Of a stretch of 46,760 bases of DNA, positions 1-7,939 are shown piece by piece (positions within the stretch are counted from its first letter, which is position 1; every line of letters begins with the position of its first letter). The stretch comes from Pseudoalteromonas phenolica (GTDB lineage: Bacteria; Pseudomonadota; Gammaproteobacteria; Enterobacterales; Alteromonadaceae), in assembly GCF_005886345.1 (NCBI RefSeq), contig NZ_PNEC01000018.1:1-46760 (forward strand), read 5' to 3'. A program made the translations under genes and the position numbers. The notes under the pieces were generated by a model that was not told where the DNA came from, ran no database searches, and saw only the letters and a program-made list of their open reading frames with translations.

Positions 1-85
1 GACCCCATGCCGAACTCAGAAGTGAAACGAAACAGCGTCGATGATAGTGTGGGTTTCCCATGTGAAAGTAGAACATCGCCAGGGC
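1..85 (+). rRNA. rrf: 5S ribosomal RNA, 3' part (truncated by window edge)
   Basis: The first ~85 bases match the last two thirds of a gammaproteobacterial 5S rRNA, including the conserved stretch GACCCCATGCCGAACTCAGA and the 3' helix strand ending in CGCCAGGG. The 5' third lies outside the window. It is followed by a rho-independent terminator, so this is the end of an rRNA operon with no distal tRNA after 5S. The exact 3' end is estimated to within a few bases. Confidence 0.95.
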
Positions 86-96
86 CTAATTAAAGA

Positions 97-126
97 AAGC
101 CCGATTCGAAAGAGTCGGGCTTTTTT
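97..126 (+). terminator. rRNA operon rho-independent terminator
   Basis: The stem AGCCCGA / TCGGGCT (98-104 and 115-121) encloses a 10-base loop and is followed by a run of six T. It sits directly behind the 5S gene and ends the upstream rRNA operon. Confidence 0.93.
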
Positions 127-497
127 GCGTTTAAGGTGCTAAATCGTCCTGCACAGTGATGAGGTGATGCACTGTGATAAAAAGACGAATTAGAGCAAGG
201 TGAAGAGAGTAGCCTTCACATTAGCCAGTCTGTTTATTTTGAAACTCTTTTCACGCTTGTTAGTAAACACACTCAAATTTACTTACCTAACGAACATTTA
301 TTTCTTCCTTCCTTTACTGAAAAGAGCATTACCTTAGCTACGGTTATAACTAGCTCACTTCACCTTGCGCAAAAGAAGCGTACTCACTGCGTTCGCAGTC
401 GCTAATTTTGCACCTATTTGTACTTAATTCCTTTATCATTAAACACATTAGAGATCTTCAGCGTATTAAGCGTTTTAATTAATTGAAAGGTATTGGT
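127..497. other. Intergenic region with imperfect dyad after the rRNA operon
   Basis: This 371-base stretch carries no credible gene. It contains an inverted repeat at 144-188: CACAGTG (152-158) pairs with CACTGTG (170-176), and an outer TCGTC (144-148) pairs with GACGA (184-188). No T-run follows, so it does not look like a second terminator. The promoter of the downstream glycosylase-selO operon must lie here, but no convincing -35/-10 pair was identified. Confidence 0.5.
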
Positions 498-1196
498 TTG
501 GAGTCCTTCAAAGAGATTTATCAAAGAGCATGTGAAAGAAAGTCAGGTGAGCAAAACTTGAGGTTGTTGATATCCTTACCTCTAACAAAACAAGCGTTGT
601 TGGCACACTCAGATTCGCTTTGGCTCGAAGCGTTTACTAAGAAAGTATTTCAAAGTGGTTTTTATTGGTCAGTTATCAATGCAAAGTGGCCTGGCTTTAA
701 AGAGGTGTTTTGGCAATTCGATATTGATGCGCTATTGATGATGTCGCCTGAGCAACTTGAAGAAAAGTCACAAGATGAGCGTATCATCCGTAACTTTAAA
801 AAAGTACAGACGATCCCGCATAATTGCTACATGATCTATGAAATTGCACAAAAGCATAGCTCATTTGCTAAGTTTATCGCTGAATGGCCTGAAGATAACA
901 TCATTGGTCTTTGGGCTGAATTAAAGAAACAGGGGGCGCGATTAGGCGGTAACACAGGGCCTTACGCATTACGCGCTATGGGCAAAGATACTTTCATTTT
1001 GTCACGAGATGTAGAGTCTTATCTTAGAGCGCATAAAATTATCGATGGTGGTTTGCAAACAAAGAAATCTCTTACTGCAATTCAATCTTTTTTTAATAAG
1101 CTAGTAGAAGAAAGTGGGTGGTCTTTAACTTCGCTAAGTCAGCTTATTGCTTATAGTGTTGGTGATAACTACGTTAATGTAGAAGGGGGTGAGTAA
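498..1196 (+). CDS. DNA-3-methyladenine glycosylase I (Tag)-like protein
   Basis: The protein (about 232 aa) resembles the Tag branch of the HhH-GPD base-excision glycosylases, which remove 3-methyladenine from alkylated DNA. Visible family features are an early segment ending in GFYWSVINAKWPGF, a middle segment with RNFKKVQTI, and a C-terminal GARLGGNTGPYALRAMG block. The Cys/His zinc ligands of E. coli Tag are not apparent, so it is a divergent member and its substrate is uncertain. A TTG at 483 is possible, but the TTG at 498 has GAAAGG at 485-490 seven bases upstream and is preferred. The stop overlaps the selO start by one base (TAATG), pointing to translational coupling in a three-gene operon. 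Confidence 0.75.
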   Translation: MESFKEIYQRACERKSGEQNLRLLISLPLTKQALLAHSDSLWLEAFTKKVFQSGFYWSVINAKWPGFKEVFWQFDIDALLMMSPEQLEEKSQDERIIRNFKKVQTIPHNCYMIYEIAQKHSSFAKFIAEWPEDNIIGLWAELKKQGARLGGNTGPYALRAMGKDTFILSRDVESYLRAHKIIDGGLQTKKSLTAIQSFFNKLVEESGWSLTSLSQLIAYSVGDNYVNVEGGE

Positions 1197-2617
1197 TGCA
1201 AAATGATTACACGGAAATTACAGAAGGCTTTGCTGTTGATTATCCAATGGCTCAACCAAGTTCAGCCAAACTCGTTTTATTTAACGAAGAGCTGTTTGAA
1301 AGATTAGAGTTAAATTGGACAGAAGAAGAAATACTTTCCTACCTTTCTGGTTCAAGTAGCGTTGAGGGGAACCCAGCATCTGCCTTAGCTTACTCAGGTC
1401 ATCAATTCGGTCATTTCAATCCAACACTTGGAGATGGTAGAGCACATTACTTAGGCACTACTCAAGGCCATAATACCTCTGATTTACAGTTAAAAGGCTC
1501 TGGGGCTACACCATTTTCTCGGGGCGGTGATGGGCTTTGTGCACTTGGTCCAGCAGTACGAGAATTTGTCATGAGCCAAGCTATTCAGTCACTTGGGGTC
1601 AATACGACAGAATGTTTGTCTGTGATCACAACAGGTAACGATGTTTATAGGCAAGGTTATGTACCAGGTGCGGTAGTTTGCCGAGTGGCATCTAGCCATA
1701 TACGGGTTGGTTCTTTTCAGTATTTAGCGTTTCAGGAAGATAAAACTGGTATGGAACGTTTATTAGACCTTGCGATTAAACGGCATTACCCACAGATCCA
1801 ATCTGAAGGTGATGATAGAGTATGTGATTTCTTAAAGCATGTTTGTAACAACCAAATCTCATTGATTATTGATTGGTTAAGAGTGGGTTTTATCCACGGT
1901 GTTATGAATACCGATAATTGTTTGGTGTCTGGCGAGACCATCGATTTTGGGCCATGCGCTATACTTGAGGCTTTCGATTTCAATGCTGTATTCAGCTCTA
2001 TAGATAAACAAGGTCGTTATGCATTTGGTCAGCAACCAAATATCGCCCATTGGAATTGCGCACGTTTAGCTGAATCTCTAATGTTAATTATGGAAGATGA
2101 TGAAGAGCAAGCACTTGCCAAACTGACTGATGTGCTGAATGATTTTTCTAAGTCTTTTAACGAAGCTTATCATATTATGTGGTCCCAGAAATTGGGATTA
2201 CCAGAGTGGCAAGATTCAGACAACACATTACTCTCGGAGTTGTTGGTGTTAATGAAGAATCACCAACTAGACTACACCAATACTTTTGCTGCCTTGACTT
2301 CACTGGCTATCAACAAAAAAGTGCTATTCACGGTTCCTGTAGAATTGAATGAATGGCTAGCTAAGTGGCAAACACGCATCTCAGAGTTTGATGCTGCTGA
2401 GGTGGCTACTTTGATGTCCAATGCAAACCCAGCAATTGTGCCACGTAATGAATTAGTTGAAAAAGTCATTGAGGAATTTTATGAAACAGGACACAGCCCT
2501 ATACTTGAAAAGTGGCTACCCTTGTTAAGTAACCCATATGAATATAAAGAATATGACAAAGTATTTACTTCGCGTCATTCGAAACCTGACACCTATCAAA
2601 CTTTTTGTGGTACATAA
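1196..2617 (+). CDS. selO: Protein adenylyltransferase SelO (YdiU/UPF0061 family)
   Basis: At 473 aa it has the expected length for SelO, a pseudokinase-fold enzyme that transfers AMP to protein hydroxyl side chains and has been linked to redox homeostasis. Recognised blocks include YSGHQFGHFNPTLGDGRA, LQLKGSGATPFSRGGDG, GVMNTDN (catalytic Asn/Asp region) and the metal-binding IDFGPCA. A cysteine three residues from the C-terminus (FCGT) matches the conserved terminal Cys that takes part in redox control in characterised SelO. The ATG overlaps the upstream stop, with a purine-rich AGAAGGGGG as ribosome-binding site. It is coupled in turn to the ABC exporter by another TAATG overlap. Confidence 0.93.
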   Translation: MQNDYTEITEGFAVDYPMAQPSSAKLVLFNEELFERLELNWTEEEILSYLSGSSSVEGNPASALAYSGHQFGHFNPTLGDGRAHYLGTTQGHNTSDLQLKGSGATPFSRGGDGLCALGPAVREFVMSQAIQSLGVNTTECLSVITTGNDVYRQGYVPGAVVCRVASSHIRVGSFQYLAFQEDKTGMERLLDLAIKRHYPQIQSEGDDRVCDFLKHVCNNQISLIIDWLRVGFIHGVMNTDNCLVSGETIDFGPCAILEAFDFNAVFSSIDKQGRYAFGQQPNIAHWNCARLAESLMLIMEDDEEQALAKLTDVLNDFSKSFNEAYHIMWSQKLGLPEWQDSDNTLLSELLVLMKNHQLDYTNTFAALTSLAINKKVLFTVPVELNEWLAKWQTRISEFDAAEVATLMSNANPAIVPRNELVEKVIEEFYETGHSPILEKWLPLLSNPYEYKEYDKVFTSRHSKPDTYQTFCGT

Positions 2618-4407
2618 TGCAAATACGTTCTGGCGAGCCACTAACTTGGCAAACAATTAAACAGAGTGTGCTTGCACATCGTAAGTCGCTTATTTATGCC
2701 CATATCATTGCACTGTTGGCTGCACTAGTTAGTGTACCTATTCCTTTAATGATGCCTTTATTAGTGGATGAGGTGCTACTTGAAAAGCCAGGAGCAGCTA
2801 TTGAGTTTATGAATACGCTTCTTCCTGATTCTGCGCACAATGCAGTTAGCTATATTCTCTTTGTGTTATTGAGTGTTGTGCTGATGCGTTTATTTGCATT
2901 AGTGTTGGGTGTTTTGCAATCTCGACAATTTACGATTATTGGAAAAGACATCAGCTTTCAAGTTCGCAGCTTGTTGTTAAATCATTTGCCACTTGTGCAA
3001 CTCAAGGAATATGAAACCCAAGGTGGTGGTGCGATCAGTTCTCGCTGTATTACTGACGTCGAAACTCTCGATAATTTTATTAGTCAAACCTTGTCACGGT
3101 TTCTAATTAGCTTATTAACTATCATTGGCACCGCGGTTATTCTGCTCTGGATAGACTTAACATTAGGGGCCATTATTCTACTGTTAAACCCTGCTGTTAT
3201 TTATTTTTCTAGACAGTTTGGCAAACGCGTTAAAGATCTCAAGAAAAAAGAAAATGGTGCATTTGAGGCGTTTCAATCTTCACTAGTAGAGACTTTAGAT
3301 GCGATTGCGCAGTTAAAAGCAATTCGCCGTGAAGGAAAATATTTCGAGCAAGTGAAAGCGACAGCAAAAGATCTAAAGCATTACTCAGTTCAATCTCAAT
3401 GGAAGACCGATGCCGTTAGTCGTCTCAGTTTTACTATTTTTTTGCTAGGTTTTGAGGTGTTTAGAGCCATTGCGATGATCATGGTCGTGTTCGCTGATTT
3501 GACTGTTGGGCAAATCTTCGCGGTGTTTGGTTACCTTTGGTTTATGATGGGGCCAGTGCAAGAGCTATTAGGCATGCAATATGCCTACTATGGTGCATCC
3601 GCTGCATTACAGCGTTTGAATCAAGTATTTGCGTTTGAGACGGAGAAGCCTGCAACTACTCCAATTGTTCAAGCATTTGAAAATCCGCAAGTGGATATTC
3701 GTTTTGAAGAGGTTAACTTTGGTTATCATAGCGAGCAGCCGGTACTAAAAAATGTTTCTATGCATATTCCTGCTGGTAAAAAAGTGGCGGTTGTAGCTGT
3801 TTCTGGCGGTGGAAAATCAACGTTAGTGCAGCTGTTACTTGGCTTGTATGAAAAGCAATCAGGCAGTATTCTGGTTGATGATAACCATATTGAGCAGATT
3901 GGTTACCCGCAAGTGAGAGAGCATGTAGCAACAGTCTTACAACAGCCCGTTATGCTTAATGCGTCCGTAAGAGAAAACTTATCAATGGGCGGACAGTTTA
4001 CTGATGAGCAACTATGGCAAGCTTTAGCTATTGCTGAGCTAACTGAAGCCATAGAAAAATTAGATGAGCAACTAGATGCTTTAATTGGTCGTAACGGAGT
4101 GCGTCTATCTGGTGGACAGAAACAGCGACTAGCAATAGCAAGAATGGTACTTGCAGATCCTAAAGTGGTTATTCTGGATGAAGCAACCTCAGCATTAGAC
4201 ATAGAAACTGAAGCTAAAATTCATCGTAATTTATCTCACTTTTTGGAAAATCGAACAACTCTAATTATTGCCCATAGGCTGAGTGCAATTTCTCAGGCTG
4301 ACTTGATCTACGTATTAGATGATGGAGAAGTATCTGCTTTCGGTGAGCACAACTCACTGATAAGGCAAGAAGGTTTATATCAAACTCTATTTTCTCATCA
4401 GTTGTAA
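2617..4407 (+). CDS. ABC exporter, fused permease and ATPase (MsbA/HlyB-type half-transporter)
   Basis: This 596-aa half-transporter has about five to six membrane segments in residues 20-310 and a C-terminal nucleotide-binding domain from about 355. Seen are Walker A (AVSGGGKST, in which the first glycine of GxxGxGKST is alanine), Q-loop VLQQPVML, signature LSGGQKQR, Walker B VVILDEATSAL and H-loop IIAHRL. There is no N-terminal C39 peptidase domain, so it is not a typical double-glycine peptide exporter. The ATG at 2617 overlaps the selO stop; a TTG at 2605 is a less likely start. It ends the glycosylase-selO operon. Substrate unknown. Confidence 0.88.
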   Translation: MQIRSGEPLTWQTIKQSVLAHRKSLIYAHIIALLAALVSVPIPLMMPLLVDEVLLEKPGAAIEFMNTLLPDSAHNAVSYILFVLLSVVLMRLFALVLGVLQSRQFTIIGKDISFQVRSLLLNHLPLVQLKEYETQGGGAISSRCITDVETLDNFISQTLSRFLISLLTIIGTAVILLWIDLTLGAIILLLNPAVIYFSRQFGKRVKDLKKKENGAFEAFQSSLVETLDAIAQLKAIRREGKYFEQVKATAKDLKHYSVQSQWKTDAVSRLSFTIFLLGFEVFRAIAMIMVVFADLTVGQIFAVFGYLWFMMGPVQELLGMQYAYYGASAALQRLNQVFAFETEKPATTPIVQAFENPQVDIRFEEVNFGYHSEQPVLKNVSMHIPAGKKVAVVAVSGGGKSTLVQLLLGLYEKQSGSILVDDNHIEQIGYPQVREHVATVLQQPVMLNASVRENLSMGGQFTDEQLWQALAIAELTEAIEKLDEQLDALIGRNGVRLSGGQKQRLAIARMVLADPKVVILDEATSALDIETEAKIHRNLSHFLENRTTLIIAHRLSAISQADLIYVLDDGEVSAFGEHNSLIRQEGLYQTLFSHQL

Positions 4408-4532
4408 TCTGAATATCTTATGAACAAATTAGTATTTAAGTATTAAGTAGAGATTAAGCTTAACACTTTTACTATAATGTCATGCAAGTGACGGATTACG
4501 TTACTAATCATAATGATAAACGGGGAAATACG

Positions 4533-5603
4533 ATGAAATTTAAAATGCTAAGCCTAGCAGTTGCTGTTCTTGCTTCTACTACAGTTAATGCACATGAGCA
4601 CAAGAATGAAGGTGTATACCTAGGTGTATTCGGTGATTATTACAAAGCTAAGTGGGAAGAAATCCGTGATGCTGCTGGTGTGAATGTTGATGACTCAACA
4701 TCATGGGGTGCAGAGCTAGGTTATCGCTTTAGTGATTACTGGAGTGCGCGTTTAGAATATGCTGATATGGACTTTGACTTATCTGGCTCACAAACCGGTT
4801 CTTTAAGTGGTCATCGTGTGGGTGTTGATGGTCTTTACCACTTTAATGGTGGTCCTTTTTATGCATTATTTGGTCTTAAATCAATCGATGCTTATACATC
4901 AAATACATTTGCAAATGTTGGTGCAGGTTATCGTCATCACCTAACTGATAATTTATTTGTTAATGCGGAAACTGCTTTATATCAAGGTATTGACCGAGGT
5001 TATACTGATGTAGGTGCAAAGCTTGGTATTAACTATGCGTTTGGTGCTAGTACCTCTTCAAAGCCTGTTAAAGCTGCACCGGCTCCAGCGCCAATTGCAA
5101 AACCAGCTTCTAAACCTGCTGTGGTAGCAGTCCCACAAGATGCAGACAAAGACGGTATTGTTGATAATGAAGACAAGTGTGCAAACACACCAATGGTAGA
5201 TGCTGTGGATGCTATGGGTTGCACACTTTACCGTGATGAAGAAGTGACGGTGAGCCTATTAGTGCGTTTCCCCAATAATAACTCTGCAGTTTCTCAACAG
5301 TATTTAAATGATATTGAGGCTGTTGTTAATTTCTTAAATGAATATCCTGATACTAAAGTGCGCTTAGAAGGCCATACTTCATCAGTAGGTAAAGCAGAAT
5401 ATAACAAATGGTTATCTCAGAAACGAGCAGATGCAGTGGCCAAGCAGTTAATTGCAGAAGGTATCGCAGCGAGTCGTGTAAGTGCCATCGGTTATGGTGA
5501 GGAACGCTTAAAAAATACAGCAAATACTGAAGCTGCGCATGCACAAAATAGACGTGTAGAAGCGAAGATAATTTCAGTAAAACGCGTAAAAGTTAAGCGT
5601 TAA
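4533..5603 (+). CDS. OmpA-family outer membrane protein
   Basis: A signal peptide ending near NAHA/HEHK precedes an eight-stranded OmpA-like beta-barrel (about residues 20-170), a Pro/Ala-rich hinge with PAPAP, a thrombospondin type-3-like calcium loop (DADKDGIVDNEDKC) and an OmpA C-terminal peptidoglycan-binding domain (EGHTSS, NKWLSQKRADAV, NRRVEAKI). The role is structural: it anchors the outer membrane to murein. The start is ATG 4533, which follows GGGGAA at 4522-4527 and opens a proper signal peptide; the upstream in-frame ATG at 4482 would bury it. It appears monocistronic, with its own terminator. Confidence 0.92.
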   Translation: MKFKMLSLAVAVLASTTVNAHEHKNEGVYLGVFGDYYKAKWEEIRDAAGVNVDDSTSWGAELGYRFSDYWSARLEYADMDFDLSGSQTGSLSGHRVGVDGLYHFNGGPFYALFGLKSIDAYTSNTFANVGAGYRHHLTDNLFVNAETALYQGIDRGYTDVGAKLGINYAFGASTSSKPVKAAPAPAPIAKPASKPAVVAVPQDADKDGIVDNEDKCANTPMVDAVDAMGCTLYRDEEVTVSLLVRFPNNNSAVSQQYLNDIEAVVNFLNEYPDTKVRLEGHTSSVGKAEYNKWLSQKRADAVAKQLIAEGIAASRVSAIGYGEERLKNTANTEAAHAQNRRVEAKIISVKRVKVKR

Positions 5604-5623
5604 TACATAGTTCTACCTTTATA

Positions 5624-5648
5624 AAAACCAGCGACATGCTGGTTTTTT
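5624..5648 (+). terminator. Rho-independent terminator after the OmpA-family gene
   Basis: The stem AAAACCAGC / GCTGGTTTT has a GACAT loop and a trailing T-run. It lies 20 bases behind the stop codon. Confidence 0.92.
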
Positions 5649-5788
5649 ACTTTATTAAGCTTAAGTTAATAATCAACCTTGACTCCCTATGGGTGTGTAT
5701 TAAAATTGTTCGAAAATGTAATAAGTTGTAATCAAGGAATGAGCTACAATTAACCTTGATTTACTCACTCTTTGTTCAAGGTCATATT

Positions 5789-6718
5789 ATGAAAAAGGTT
5801 TTTCTTCTAACCAGTGCTTTTTTATCCACCACTGCACTGGCTGCGCCAAATCCATCTTTTAGTGAAATCAGACTTGGTTTCGAAACTATCGAGTATCAAG
5901 AAACTTTAGGCAATCTCGCTGGGATCACTAACTTAAAACAAGATGCTTCAGTGACTAACCCAACAATTCGCCAGCTGTCTTATACTGGAATTGATGATAA
6001 TTGGGGCTTTTATATTGATAGTGCTGCGACAGTAGCAACAGAAATAGATACAGAAGTTTGGTCAACTAGTGATTTTGGCGCAATTCAGCAAAATGACTTC
6101 AAAACAAAAGCAAATGAAATAGGGTTTACTGCTGCATATAACTTTACCAAAGCATTGCAATTCACCTTTGGTGCGCAGATCAAAACAACGAGTTTTACGC
6201 GTTCAAACTTTAAAATTGTAAAGCCTGGTGCTGATGCCTTCGACAAAGCGTTAATTGATTTAGAGGCCAGATTTAATTTACCAGGACAAACAAAAGATTT
6301 AGATGATCCTCTTATCAACAACCCGCAAGAGTTATCTCTTGTAGTATCAGTAACTGAAGATCAAATGAACTTAAACGCTGCCCTAGGCGTTCGTTATGAT
6401 AGCCGATTAGCAGATGCGTTTAATGACTTAAGTTGGTATGCCGAAGCAAAAATAAATACGCCGCTTTACTCTCGTACTCAAAGTACAAGTATTGAAGAGC
6501 TTACATTAACAGATAGTTTCAATGGTTGGGGGGTCATGGCAAGAGCTGGGATCAGGTATCAATTAAAAGAGCATATTGCTGTGATGATTGGTGTTGATGC
6601 TGATAAGCATGAACGAGATAAGATTGCATTTGAGCAAGTAGATGGTCGCCGTCGTACAGTACCAGATATTTCATATTCAAATGTATCTGTTTCAGCTGGA
6701 TTACAATGGAGTTACTAA
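5789..6718 (+). CDS. Predicted outer-membrane beta-barrel protein of unknown function
   Basis: The protein (309 aa) begins with a clear signal peptide cut after ALA. The rest alternates short amphipathic strands with polar loops and ends in an aromatic residue within LQWSY, as is typical of outer-membrane barrels. Aromatic-rich strands such as LSWYAEAKINT and GWGVMARAGIRYQL support this. The start is ATG 5789 with AAGG about seven bases upstream; a TTG at 5756 would extend past the signal peptide. The next gene, a lipoprotein, starts 2 bases after the stop and its ribosome-binding site lies inside this gene, so the two are co-translated. No family was recognised with certainty. Confidence 0.7.
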   Translation: MKKVFLLTSAFLSTTALAAPNPSFSEIRLGFETIEYQETLGNLAGITNLKQDASVTNPTIRQLSYTGIDDNWGFYIDSAATVATEIDTEVWSTSDFGAIQQNDFKTKANEIGFTAAYNFTKALQFTFGAQIKTTSFTRSNFKIVKPGADAFDKALIDLEARFNLPGQTKDLDDPLINNPQELSLVVSVTEDQMNLNAALGVRYDSRLADAFNDLSWYAEAKINTPLYSRTQSTSIEELTLTDSFNGWGVMARAGIRYQLKEHIAVMIGVDADKHERDKIAFEQVDGRRRTVPDISYSNVSVSAGLQWSY

Positions 6719-6720
6719 GC

Positions 6721-7710
6721 ATGAAAAAGACGTTAATCGCTTTAGCGCTTGGGACGCTCTCTTTAACTGGCTGTAAAACACTAGATGCTGTTCCAGGTGG
6801 TTTAGGGGATTTAGTTGGCACAAAAGAAGTCGATCAAGCGCAAGTTCAGGCGGTTTATAATAAAGCACAAGAGGCTTATTTATCCGCAAAATCAGCAATG
6901 CGGAGCATTGCTACTGAGTCACTGGCAGACTTTGATCCTTCAAGGGTAAAAGATGCAAATAAAATCTGGAATGACCTACAAGAAGAGTTTGCGGAATTAG
7001 AGGCCAAGCCAGAGAGAGCTTTAGAAAAAGCCTCTTTATTTTCTTCGAATACCGTTGCTGATGAAGTAATGGAGCAATCTCAAGAAATCACCACACTTAT
7101 TGCTTCGGCGCAAGCTGCAAAAGATGCCATTGTTGCAGTGCTTGAGCCTGTGAGGGCACACTTTGCAGTTCTTGATAAGATTGAAGCTCAAAAGAACTTT
7201 CCTAAGCAGTATGAGCAACTTGTTGAACGTCACGAAGAGCTAAAAGGCATGTTAATTGACGGAGAACAAGCTAAAGTCGAAGGTTATTTACCTGAGTTAA
7301 GTAATCGTTTGCATAAACTTGAACAAGATGCAGTTGAAAAGTTTTATTTAGGGGAAGTGCTGTCTGACCTTAAGGTATTAGCTAATTCTGATAAGTCTGA
7401 GGTTTTACCAGCAGTGTTTGTTGATGCGAAAAACAGTGCAGAGCTAGCTCAGGCTTTTGCTAGAAATAATGTGCGTCAATATCAGGATATTGAAGCAAAA
7501 ACGTTACTTGCACAGCTACAAGTAAAACGCATTAATCGTTTATTTGAAGAGCATATTCGCCGCAAAGAGGCGCTTAAGAATGATAGTGTAGAGAGTCAAC
7601 TCTTGGCATTAGAAAAGCAAATCTTTCAGTTAACACAAAAAGCCGGTTTAGGTGATCTGAGGCATTTAAGTTTTTCAGAGCAGTTAGCTGAGTTAAATAA
7701 AGTTAACTAA
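6721..7710 (+). CDS. Coiled-coil lipoprotein, unknown function
   Basis: This 329-aa protein has a type II signal peptide with lipobox LTGC (Cys18). The rest is strongly charged and mostly helical, with long Glu/Lys/Gln-rich stretches that suggest coiled coils. ATG 6721 follows GGAG at 6708-6711, inside the end of the upstream barrel gene; the pair probably works together at the outer membrane, one as barrel and one as periplasmic helical partner (inference). No known domain was recognised. Confidence 0.72.
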   Translation: MKKTLIALALGTLSLTGCKTLDAVPGGLGDLVGTKEVDQAQVQAVYNKAQEAYLSAKSAMRSIATESLADFDPSRVKDANKIWNDLQEEFAELEAKPERALEKASLFSSNTVADEVMEQSQEITTLIASAQAAKDAIVAVLEPVRAHFAVLDKIEAQKNFPKQYEQLVERHEELKGMLIDGEQAKVEGYLPELSNRLHKLEQDAVEKFYLGEVLSDLKVLANSDKSEVLPAVFVDAKNSAELAQAFARNNVRQYQDIEAKTLLAQLQVKRINRLFEEHIRRKEALKNDSVESQLLALEKQIFQLTQKAGLGDLRHLSFSEQLAELNKVN

Positions 7711-7737
7711 TACAAACAAACGTTCAAATGACCATAG

Positions 7738-7764
7738 AAAAATGCGCTTTTTGGCGCATTTTTT
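7738..7764 (+). terminator. Rho-independent terminator after the barrel-lipoprotein pair
   Basis: AAATGCGC pairs with GCGCATTT around a T-rich loop and is followed by T residues; it lies 28 bases past the stop codon. Confidence 0.9.
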
Positions 7765-7939
7765 GTCTCAAAAATGACCCCTTTTATAACAAAAAGTAAT
7801 TGCCCTTTCTTTTTTAGAATTTTTTATTAATTAAGGTGAGATAATTTAGTTTTGCTGGAAAATTAACCTACGCTTATTTTGCCGTAATTTCTAATAAAGC
7901 GCTTTTATAGCACTTTTACAAAACAGCACAGGATGAGCC

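Noticed and set aside
2617..4407. Exporter for the double-glycine peptides
   Set aside because: It lacks the N-terminal C39 peptidase domain and lies more than 20 kb away in a different operon.
4482..4532. Upstream ATG of the OmpA-family gene as start
   Set aside because: It would put 17 polar residues before a well-formed signal peptide; ATG 4533 has a good ribosome-binding site.
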